Shown: piece by piece, positions 8,122-13,911 of the stretch | Layout of the letters: each line of letters begins with the position of its first letter | Position numbering within the stretch: position 1 is the first letter of the stretch | Source: Flavobacteriales bacterium | GTDB taxonomy: Bacteria > Bacteroidota > Bacteroidia > Flavobacteriales > Flavobacteriaceae | Direction of reading: 5' to 3' | Length of the DNA: 36,103 nucleotides | Assembly (NCBI GenBank): GCA_027039975.1 | Contig: JALWFE010000067.1 | Location: 1-36,103, forward strand | Position numbers and translations under genes: made by a program | Notes under the pieces: model-generated | What the model was told of the DNA's origin: nothing | The model's database searches: none | The model's input: the letters and a program-made list of their open reading frames with translations, nothing else

Positions 8122-9159
8122 CCGCGCGTATTCTTTCACCTTTTGATCGTCTTTTCGGGGAATAATCATTAATGTATCTTTGCTGTCCACAACAATATAA
8201 TCCCGTAAATCTTTTAAAACTACATTTTTACCGTTTGTTTTGATTAAATTTCCTTGACTGTTGTCAGCCAGCAGATTGCTGTTGATAGTGACATTGTCTT
8301 TTCCGGTTTGTTTCAATTGTTCGTAAACGGCATTCCAAGCCCCTAAATCATTCCATACAAATTTCGCCGGCAACACATAAACATTGTCAGCTTTTTCCAA
8401 AATACCGTAATCAATGGATATGTTTTGCAACTGTGGAAAATTTTCCCTGATAAATGCCGCTTCTTTATCCGTATTATATAATGCATCACCGGTTGACATT
8501 TTGGCAAACATACCGGGCAGATATTTTTGAAAAGCATCTAAAATAACCGAAGCGCGCCAAATAAAAATACCGGCATTCCACAAATAATTACCGGCATTTA
8601 AAAATTTGATGGCTGTATCCAAATCCGGTTTTTCGGTAAATTTCAAAACTTTTTTTATGTGGTTTTCCGTCGTATTATCATATTGAATATAGCCGTATCC
8701 GGTATTGGGGCTATGCGGAATGATACCTAATGTCATCAAAATATTTTTCCGGGCGGTTGCCTTAAAAGCCGTTTGCACATTGGCTATAAACTTGTCTTCA
8801 TCCGCAATATAATGGTCAGAAGGGGCTATCAATAAATTGGCACCGGGATTTAATTTGTAAATTTTCTTGGCCGCATATAAGATAGCCGGAGCGGTATTCC
8901 GCATAACAGGTTCTGCAATAATTTGTGTATCAGATATTTGTGGTAATTGTTCCTTTATCAATTTACGATATCTTTCATTGGTCAAAAGATATATTTGACC
9001 GGCGGGAATTAGTTTGTTTAACCGCTCGAAAGTTTGTTGGATAAACGATTTGCCGGTCCCTAATAAATCCAAAAATTGTTTAGGCATATCCGTCGTGCTT
9101 TCCGGCCAAAACCGGCTACCGATACCACCGGCCATTATCATTCCATAATGATTGTTCAT
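8104..9159 (-). CDS. Mannose-1-phosphate guanylyltransferase
   Basis: Nucleotidyltransferase that makes GDP-mannose from mannose 1-phosphate and GTP for glycan and lipopolysaccharide synthesis. The N-terminal signature GGIGSRFWPESTTDMPKQFL (residues 11-30) is that of the ManC/CpsB group. IAPSDHYI (about 116-123) and the FTEKPD substrate loop are also present. At 351 residues it is the monofunctional form, lacking the phosphomannose isomerase cupin domain of longer ManC proteins. A -7 box lies at 9180-9187. The coding region ends inside a heptad repeat that provides its last three codons and its stop, so the C-terminus may vary between strains. No glycan cluster surrounds it. Confidence 0.92.
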   Translation of the reverse strand: MNNHYGMIMAGGIGSRFWPESTTDMPKQFLDLLGTGKSFIQQTFERLNKLIPAGQIYLLTNERYRKLIKEQLPQISDTQIIAEPVMRNTAPAILYAAKKIYKLNPGANLLIAPSDHYIADEDKFIANVQTAFKATARKNILMTLGIIPHSPNTGYGYIQYDNTTENHIKKVLKFTEKPDLDTAIKFLNAGNYLWNAGIFIWRASVILDAFQKYLPGMFAKMSTGDALYNTDKEAAFIRENFPQLQNISIDYGILEKADNVYVLPAKFVWNDLGAWNAVYEQLKQTGKDNVTINSNLLADNSQGNLIKTNGKNVVLKDLRDYIVVDSKDTLMIIPRKDDQKVKEYARTISNK

Positions 9160-9179
9160 AATTGAAACAGGTTTTCAAA

Positions 9180-9187
9180 CAAAAATA
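9180..9187 (-). promoter_or_regulatory. -7 promoter box of the mannose-1-phosphate guanylyltransferase gene
   Basis: Minus-strand TATTTTTG matches TAnnTTTG, 20 bp before the ATG. Confidence 0.6.
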
Positions 9188-9221
9188 CAATAAAATTGTA
9201 TTGAATGGTCTAAAATTTATA

Positions 9222-9250
9222 AAGTTTATAATCTTTGTGAAGTTTATAAT
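9222..9250. repeat. Direct repeat AAGTTTATAAT in a divergent promoter region
   Basis: The 11-mer AAGTTTATAAT occurs at 9222-9232 and 9240-9250, 18 bp apart, between two divergent genes. A spacing of nearly two helical turns would suit a protein-binding site, but AT-rich coincidence is possible. Confidence 0.4.
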
Positions 9251-9333
9251 GTTTTTTGGCTTTTTAAAAATTTTTGCAATAAACCATTATCATTCATTGA
9301 GTTTTCGGTTTTACGAAACAGATTTTTTTTGAT

Positions 9334-9341
9334 TACATTTG
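9334..9341 (+). promoter_or_regulatory. -7 promoter box of the NifX-like gene
   Basis: TACATTTG matches TAnnTTTG, 14 bp before the ATG at 9356, implying a very short leader. Confidence 0.55.
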
Positions 9342-9355
9342 CAAAAAAATAAAAT

Positions 9356-9784
9356 ATGAAAGCAAAAGTAGTGGTAACCACCAACAAAAACGGTGATAAA
9401 ATAGCCGGACATGCCGGACATGTCAGATATTTTAAAATTTATGAAATAGACCAAAACGAAGGTTTGACCGGTTCAAAATTAATCAAAGTCGATAAAGAAC
9501 ATACATTACATAATTTATTGCACAATCCGGATATAAATCCCGATGAACATGAAGTGTTAACCGGTCAAATTTTATTGACAGGCAGTATCGGTATGGGTGC
9601 TATTCAAAAATTAGCTATGCTAGGGGTTCGTGCATATATAGTGGAAGAAAAAAATCCCGATGAAGCGGTTGAAAAATTGATAGCAGGTACGCTGCGAGCC
9701 GTTGATCCGAGAACAATACAGCATTCGCATCACCATCATCACCACGATCATAAAGATCACGATTGTGACGGACATCATCATTAA
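9356..9784 (+). CDS. NifX/NifB-C-terminal-like (dinitrogenase iron-molybdenum cofactor family) protein with His-rich tail
   Basis: 142 residues. The body (about 1-115) resembles the Nitro_FeMo-Co fold: an N-terminal strand, a GHAGHVRYFKIYEID segment, then GSIGMGAIQKLAMLGVRAYIV, in the position where family members have G.G.ga...L...gi.v. These proteins bind or carry metal clusters in NifX, NafY and NifB, but stand-alone relatives are common in organisms that do not fix nitrogen. The last 20 or so residues are a His/Asp-rich tail with six consecutive histidines, probably a metal-binding extension. No nif genes are nearby. It is transcribed alone, divergently from the mannose-1-phosphate guanylyltransferase gene. 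The role is inferred to be metal or Fe-S handling. Confidence 0.8.
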   Translation: MKAKVVVTTNKNGDKIAGHAGHVRYFKIYEIDQNEGLTGSKLIKVDKEHTLHNLLHNPDINPDEHEVLTGQILLTGSIGMGAIQKLAMLGVRAYIVEEKNPDEAVEKLIAGTLRAVDPRTIQHSHHHHHHDHKDHDCDGHHH

Positions 9785-9840
9785 AACGTACGGAATCATT
9801 ACAAATATTGTTTACAACTGATGTTATGATTTTTTTGTAA

Positions 9841-9848
9841 TAAATTTG
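9841..9848 (+). promoter_or_regulatory. -7 promoter box of the lemA-TPM operon
   Basis: TAAATTTG matches TAnnTTTG, 62 bp before the lemA ATG. Confidence 0.55.
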
Positions 9849-9910
9849 TCTGATATTCGTTAAAATAAACAAAAAGCATTGATAAACCTAACAATTAAAA
9901 AAGTATTTTT

Positions 9911-10501
9911 ATGAAAAAGTCTTATGGAATAATTATTGGTATTGTTGTAATCGTATTTGTTTTATACCGTTTTTTTGCAGGATTTTACAACACGGCAGTT
10001 ACTTATCAAGAAAATGCTAAAACCGCTTGGTCGAAAGTGGAGAGTGCTTATCAGCGACGTGCGGATTTGATTCCAAATCTGGTAAACACCGTCAAGGGTT
10101 ATGCGGCACATGAAAAAGAAACTTTGGAAGCCGTTATCAAAGCCAGAGCGTCGGCTACTCAAACCAAAATAGACCCTTCCAATATTACTCCCGAACAATT
10201 GGCAAAATTCCAACAGGCTCAACAAGGATTAAGCGGTGCATTGAGCCGTTTATTGGTAACGGTCGAAAAATATCCCGACCTTAAAGCCGACAAGCATTTT
10301 TTGGAATTGCAAAGTCAATTGGAAGGCACTGAAAACCGCATCAAAGTGGAGCGGGACCGTTTTAATGATGCTGTCAATAAGTACAATATCCATATCAAGC
10401 GGTTTCCCGGTAATTTGTTAGCCGGTATGTTCGGTTTTAAAGAAATGGCAAGATTTCAAAGTGAAAAAGGTGCCGAAAAAGCACCAAAAGTTCAGTTTTA
10501 A
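9911..10501 (+). CDS. lemA: LemA family protein
   Basis: 196 residues with one N-terminal membrane helix (about 5-27) and a coiled, helical LemA domain. The signature W.kVE.ayqRRaDLIPNLVNTVKGYA.HEKETLE.V..AR (about 40-75) is clear. LemA proteins are membrane-anchored; their biochemical role is poorly defined. The stop codon is 3 bp before the next start, so it is co-translated with the two TPM-domain genes that follow. The lemA-TPM-TPM order is common in Bacteroidota. Confidence 0.95.
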   Translation: MKKSYGIIIGIVVIVFVLYRFFAGFYNTAVTYQENAKTAWSKVESAYQRRADLIPNLVNTVKGYAAHEKETLEAVIKARASATQTKIDPSNITPEQLAKFQQAQQGLSGALSRLLVTVEKYPDLKADKHFLELQSQLEGTENRIKVERDRFNDAVNKYNIHIKRFPGNLLAGMFGFKEMARFQSEKGAEKAPKVQF

Positions 10502-10504
10502 TCG

Positions 10505-10942
10505 ATGAAACCGGAAGATTTTTTTACACCGGAAGAAGAACAACGGATCGTTGCCGCTATCAAACAAGCCGAAAAAAATACATCCGGAGAGATACGGGTG
10601 CATTTGGAATCCAAAAGCAAGGAAAAACCGACTTTGGAATACGTTTGGAAAATTTTTGAAGCTATTGGCATGCGGCAAACCGCACAAGCCAACGGTGTAT
10701 TGTTTTATATCGATATCAATCACCGGACTTTTGTAATTGTTGCCGACGAAGGTATCAATAAGGTCGTGCCGGAGAATTTTTGGGAGGAAATAACGAAAAT
10801 TGTTACCAACGGTTTTAAACAAGGAAAATATGTCGAAGCTTTGGAACAGGGTATTTTAAAAGTCGGGGAACAACTCAAACAATATTTTCCCTATCAAGAC
10901 GATGATGTCAATGAGTTACCCGATGAAATCTCTAAACACTAG
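10505..10942 (+). CDS. TPM-domain protein without signal peptide
   Basis: 145 residues, almost all one TPM domain (TLP18.3/Psb32/MOLO-1 type). It starts with FFTPEEEQRIVAAIKQAEKNTSGEIRVHLE, followed by NGVLFYIDINHRTFVIVADEGINKVVPENFWEEI. There is no signal peptide, and the tail (about 128-145) is acidic. It starts 3 bp after lemA and ends 8 bp before the secreted TPM gene, so it belongs to one operon. TPM domains are variously reported as acid phosphatases or photosystem-repair factors; which applies here is unknown. Confidence 0.9.
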   Translation: MKPEDFFTPEEEQRIVAAIKQAEKNTSGEIRVHLESKSKEKPTLEYVWKIFEAIGMRQTAQANGVLFYIDINHRTFVIVADEGINKVVPENFWEEITKIVTNGFKQGKYVEALEQGILKVGEQLKQYFPYQDDDVNELPDEISKH

Positions 10943-10950
10943 TATCATCA

Positions 10951-11802
10951 GTGAAACCTTTTTTATCCAAATTTTTTACTTTACTTTTTCTAACGCTTGC
11001 ATTTAATGTAAGCGGTCAGGATATACCGCCTTTAAAAATCGAAGAAGACGGCTTGCCAGCCAAACCGCCTTTATCTGTCCAACAAACGCATTCGGTTTAC
11101 GATTACGCCAAAATGTTATCGCCCGAAGAACGCCGGATGCTCGAAACCAAAATCAGTAAATATTACGATTCAACTTCCACGCAGATTGTTATCGCTACGA
11201 TAATCAAAGTGAATGATGATATTTCGCTTTATGGAACCGAGTGGGCGCACAAATGGGGTATCGGACAGAAAGGCAAGGATAACGGCGTTTTTATTTTGGT
11301 ATCGAAAGACGACAGGAAGATAACTATCCGTACCGGTTATGGCGTGGAACATTTATTGACAGATGCTCTATCACGTTTTGTTATCGAAAAAGATATTATT
11401 CCGAATTTTAAGAAAGGTCAATACTATGAAGGCTTGTCAGGAGCGGTGGACACTATTATGAAAATTTTGACCGGGGCATTTAAAAATGATAATGTTTTCG
11501 AGGAAGTTCCTGAACAATCGGGAGATGTTTTTTGGTTAGTGGTTGCCATATTACTTATAATTTTTATGTATGTTTTTATTGTTAAAGGAGGTGGTTCCGG
11601 TGGCAGTAGTGGTGGTGGTAGTCCGTGGCGCACGTCAGGACCTATTATATTTACCGGTAGTGGCAAAAGTTCTTCGGGTAGCAGTTCCTGGGGCGGTGGT
11701 TCTTGGGGCGGCAGTTCAGGAGGCGGCTCTTGGGGCGGCGGATTTAGCGGTGGCTTCGGTGGCGGTGGATTCGGCGGCGGCGGTGCAACCGGTAGCTGGT
11801 AG
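10951..11802 (+). CDS. Secreted TPM-domain protein with membrane anchor and Gly/Ser-rich tail
   Basis: 283 residues. A signal peptide (about 1-22, ending VSG-QD) is followed by a TPM domain (about 46-175) containing VYDYAKMLSPEERRMLE, NGVFILVSKDDRKITIRTGYGVEHLLTD and a GQYYEGL segment. A second membrane helix lies at about 192-211, and the Gly/Ser/Trp-rich C-terminus (213-283) is typical of this family (YgcG-like). The GTG start follows the previous stop by 8 bp; it gives the best signal peptide. The TAG stop is the first triplet of a heptad array that continues into the intergenic gap. Confidence 0.92.
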   Translation: MKPFLSKFFTLLFLTLAFNVSGQDIPPLKIEEDGLPAKPPLSVQQTHSVYDYAKMLSPEERRMLETKISKYYDSTSTQIVIATIIKVNDDISLYGTEWAHKWGIGQKGKDNGVFILVSKDDRKITIRTGYGVEHLLTDALSRFVIEKDIIPNFKKGQYYEGLSGAVDTIMKILTGAFKNDNVFEEVPEQSGDVFWLVVAILLIIFMYVFIVKGGGSGGSSGGGSPWRTSGPIIFTGSGKSSSGSSSWGGGSWGGSSGGGSWGGGFSGGFGGGGFGGGGATGSW

Positions 11803-11862
11803 TTTCTAGTAACAAGTATCAAGTAGCAAGTATCAAGTATCAAGTAGCAAGCGGAGCGTAGC
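11800..11862. repeat. AAGTATC/AAGTAGC heptad array starting at the TPM gene stop codon
   Basis: Nine unbroken 7-bp steps begin with the TAG stop of the TPM gene (TAGTTTC). They continue as AAGTATC or AAGTAGC units and decay into AAGCGGA and GCGTAGC. The same unit type follows tilS and the mannose-1-phosphate guanylyltransferase gene. Confidence 0.85.
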
Positions 11863-11989
11863 GACGTCCCGTGCCTCCGACGTAAGTCGGGGGAGCGGGA
11901 TAGATACGTTGCATGCAACGTCTTAATTGAAAAATGAAACAAAGTGACATTCCGTCTCCATTGTAAGCGGGATTGAAAATGAAAAAAAA
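11863..11989. repeat. Mosaic intergenic repeat with palindrome (copy 1)
   Basis: This holds a CCCGTGC-TCCGACGTA-GGGGGAGCGGGA module, then the 16-bp perfect palindrome ACGTTGCATGCAACGT (11906-11921), then an A-rich linker and a degenerate second copy of the first module. The palindrome plus linker, about 35 bp, recurs inverted at 34639-34673 without mismatch. Confidence 0.75.
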
Positions 11990-11990
11990 A

Positions 11991-12018
11991 TCTAAAATCT
12001 AAAATCTAGCTTCTAAAA
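11991..12018. repeat. TCTAAAA heptad array upstream of tilS
   Basis: Four 7-bp units (TCTAAAA, with one TCTAGCT variant) run up to the tilS promoter region. Confidence 0.65.
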
Positions 12019-12031
12019 TTTATTAAGTTCG

Positions 12032-12039
12032 TATCTTTA
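12032..12039 (+). promoter_or_regulatory. Probable -7 box of tilS
   Basis: TATCTTTA differs from TAnnTTTG at the last base and lies 16 bp before the tilS ATG. Confidence 0.4.
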
Positions 12040-12055
12040 CGGCAAAATATTTGAA

Positions 12056-13360
12056 ATGCTCCGGAAACTTCAACAAAATTTTCAAAAAATCCCCGGTTGG
12101 CAAAATAAAAAATATTTACTGGCTGTTTCCGGTGGCATTGACAGTATGGTATTGGCTGATATTTTGCTAAAACTTGAATTACGTTTTGAATTGGCACACT
12201 GTAATTTCAAACTTCGCGGACCGGAAAGTGATGCCGATCAAGAATTTGTTGAAAAATATGCCTCTGAACACCAAATTCCCGTCCATATTAAAGTTTGCAC
12301 AATTTCAGATACAGAAAACATTCAAATTGCCGCCCGTAATGCCCGGTATCAATGGTTTGACAGTCTGGTTGATCACTACGGTTTTGATTACATCTTGACA
12401 GCTCATCATCTCGATGACAGTATAGAAACTTTTTTTATCAATTTACTGCGGGCTACCGGTTTGAAAGGTTTGTCGGGCATCGTTAATCATCACAAATTAT
12501 TCCGTCCTTTGTCGGATATCAGCCGTGAAGAAATTGTGAAATATGCCACACAAAATCATTTGTCTTGGCGGGAGGACAGCAGTAATTTATCAGACAAATA
12601 CCGCCGGAATTTTATCCGGCACCATATTATTCCGGAATTAAAAAAATTACAACCCGGATTTTACAAAAGTTTTTCCAAGACCTTTACTTATTTGCAACAA
12701 AGTCAATCGGTTATAGACGAATGGTTTGAAACGGTCAAAAACCGCGTAGTGATAAAGGAAAACGCGGTCTTAAAATTAGATTTGAAACAATTTGATACCG
12801 TCATTCAAAAAGATTTGTTTTTGTATCAATGGCTATCGCTCTATGGTTTTTCGGATATGGAAGGGATAAACCGGTTGTTGACCGGTCAAACCGGTAAAGA
12901 AATATTCAGTAAAGAATTCCGTTTAACCAAACACGGGGATTTTTTATTATTGCAAAAATCCGGTCCGGTTGATGTGCAAACGTACAAGTTAGATAAACAT
13001 ACCAAGGAAATAAACGAGCCGTTACCATTAAAATTAGAGATTATTGACAGAAATGAGTTGAATGAGGAAGTTTTTAAAACAGCCGGTTTGCATGAAATTT
13101 ATATCGATTACGCTTTGATAAAATTTCCTTTGATATTACGAAAATGGCAGCCGGGTGATTATTTTTATCCGTTTGGCATGTCAGGAAAAAAGAAATTAAG
13201 CGACTATTTTACGGATATTAAATTGTCAAAACCTGATAAAGAAAAAATTTGGCTACTATGCAATGGTGTTGATGTTGTGTGGGTTATAGGTAAACGTATG
13301 GATGAACGGTATAAAATTACATCAAAAACTAAAAAAATATTACATTTGCGGTTAATTTAG
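12056..13360 (+). CDS. tilS: tRNA(Ile)-lysidine synthase
   Basis: PP-loop ATPase that converts C34 of the minor isoleucine tRNA to lysidine, which is essential for reading AUA codons. SGGIDS lies at residues 25-30. HCNFKLRGPESDADQEFV and LTAHHLDDSIETFFINLLRATGLKGLSG are the classic TilS signature blocks, and the second half contains the substrate-binding and C-terminal domains (WQPGDYFYPFGMSGKKKLSDYFTD region near 365-390). The 434-residue length fits. The TAG stop is the first triplet of a TAGTATC/AAGTATC heptad array, as in the preceding TPM gene. Confidence 0.95.
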   Translation: MLRKLQQNFQKIPGWQNKKYLLAVSGGIDSMVLADILLKLELRFELAHCNFKLRGPESDADQEFVEKYASEHQIPVHIKVCTISDTENIQIAARNARYQWFDSLVDHYGFDYILTAHHLDDSIETFFINLLRATGLKGLSGIVNHHKLFRPLSDISREEIVKYATQNHLSWREDSSNLSDKYRRNFIRHHIIPELKKLQPGFYKSFSKTFTYLQQSQSVIDEWFETVKNRVVIKENAVLKLDLKQFDTVIQKDLFLYQWLSLYGFSDMEGINRLLTGQTGKEIFSKEFRLTKHGDFLLLQKSGPVDVQTYKLDKHTKEINEPLPLKLEIIDRNELNEEVFKTAGLHEIYIDYALIKFPLILRKWQPGDYFYPFGMSGKKKLSDYFTDIKLSKPDKEKIWLLCNGVDVVWVIGKRMDERYKITSKTKKILHLRLI

Positions 13361-13392
13361 TATCAAGTATCAAGTATCAAGTAGCAAGTTGG
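13358..13392. repeat. AAGTATC/AAGTAGC heptad array starting at the tilS stop codon
   Basis: Five 7-bp steps starting with the TAG stop (TAGTATC), then AAGTATC twice, AAGTAGC and AAGTTGG. The unit is the same as in the array after the second TPM gene. Confidence 0.8.
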
Positions 13393-13420
13393 ATAAGAGA
13401 TGAGTGATGAGGGATAATTT

Positions 13421-13612
13421 AGTTGAAAGTGCGAAGTGCCAAGTGGAAAGTGCGGTTTTGTTAGTTGAAAGTGCGAAGTGCCAAGTGGAAAGTGCGGTTT
13501 TGTTAGTTGAAAGTGCGAAGTGCCAAGTGGAAAGTGCGGTTTTGTTAGTTGAAAGTGCGAAGTGCCAAGTGGAAAGTGCGAATGAGTTGAAAGTTGAAAG
13601 TTAAAAGTTATA
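13421..13612. repeat. 42-bp tandem repeat (3.8 copies) made of six heptads
   Basis: Copies begin at 13421, 13463, 13505 and 13547 and are identical over the 42-bp period until the last one breaks at about 13580. Within each unit the steps are AGTTGAA, AGTGCGA, AGTGCCA, AGTGGAA, AGTGCGG and TTTTGTT. After the last copy, simpler AGTTGAA/AGTTAAA heptads continue. An open frame through it (13404-13604) encodes a 14-residue repeat only because 42 is a multiple of 3. I do not regard that frame as a gene. Confidence 0.9.
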
Positions 13613-13716
13613 CTTCGACAAGCTCAGTGACCTATTAAATGGAGAATTGAAAATGGACACTTCGACAAGCTCAGTGACCAGATTTCTCTCCCGACTTTCG
13701 TCGGGATCGAAATGAC
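13612..13716. repeat. Two copies of the CTTCGACAAGCTCAGTGACC repeat and a CCCGA/TCGGG hairpin
   Basis: The repeat is at 13613-13632 and 13659-13678, separated by 26 bp. A third, one-base-different copy is at 1887-1908. A hairpin CCCGA-CTTTCG-TCGGG follows at 13690-13705, within a TTCTC-to-AATGACA segment that often accompanies this repeat in environmental genomes. Confidence 0.75.
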
Positions 13717-13726
13717 ACCGGCACCT

Positions 13727-13838
13727 GACACCCGACATCGGACATCCAACATCCGACACCCGACACCGGACATCGGACATCCGACATCCAACATCCGACA
13801 CCCGACATCGGACATCGGACATCCGACATCCGACATCA
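13727..13838. repeat. Sixteen-unit perfect-period heptad array (consensus RACAYCS) upstream of dsbD
   Basis: Sixteen consecutive units of exactly 7 bp occur without an insertion or deletion. Positions 2-4 (ACA) and 6 (C) are invariant. Variation is confined to position 1 (G/A), position 5 (T/C) and position 7 (C/G, with A in the last unit). Runs of units repeat in the same order, giving a higher-order period of 28-35 bp. Confidence 0.92.
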
Positions 13839-13900
13839 AATAACCGATTAACCAAATAACCAGATAACCAACATCATCAAATAACCAAATAACCGATTAA
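13839..13900. repeat. Degenerate AATAACC-type array just before the dsbD start
   Basis: Imperfect 7-8 bp units of AATAACC, GATTAACC and AGATAACC type run from the end of the RACAYCS array to about 12 bp before the dsbD ATG. I found no TAnnTTTG box anywhere in the tilS-dsbD gap. Confidence 0.7.
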
Positions 13901-13911
13901 ACAATAAAATC

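Noticed and set aside
9356-9784. Nitrogen-fixation function for the NifX-like gene
   Set aside because: No nif structural or cofactor genes are in the window, and stand-alone members of this family are common in non-fixing bacteria.
9799-9840. TTACAAA...TTTGTAA inverted repeat after the NifX-like gene as a terminator
   Set aside because: The arms are only 7 bp with a 28-bp spacer and AT-only composition; it is too weak to call.
11424-11942. Minus-strand Pro-rich frame opposite the TPM gene tail
   Set aside because: It is the antisense of the Gly/Ser-rich C-terminus of the second TPM protein; the Pro-rich composition is a shadow.
13404-13604. Open reading frame encoding a 14-residue repeat (VESAKCQ/VESAVLL type)
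   Set aside because: It exists only because the 42-bp tandem repeat is a multiple of three. It has no domain, no start context and lies wholly inside a non-coding array.
13601-13855. Minus-strand frames with Cys/Arg/Ser-rich repeats (SDVRCRV type)
   Set aside because: They are translations of the RACAYCS heptad array and of the CTTCGACA repeat, not genes.
13361-13911. Possible CRISPR array in the tilS-dsbD gap
   Set aside because: Repeats are tandem 7-bp and 42-bp units without unique spacers, and no cas genes are nearby.
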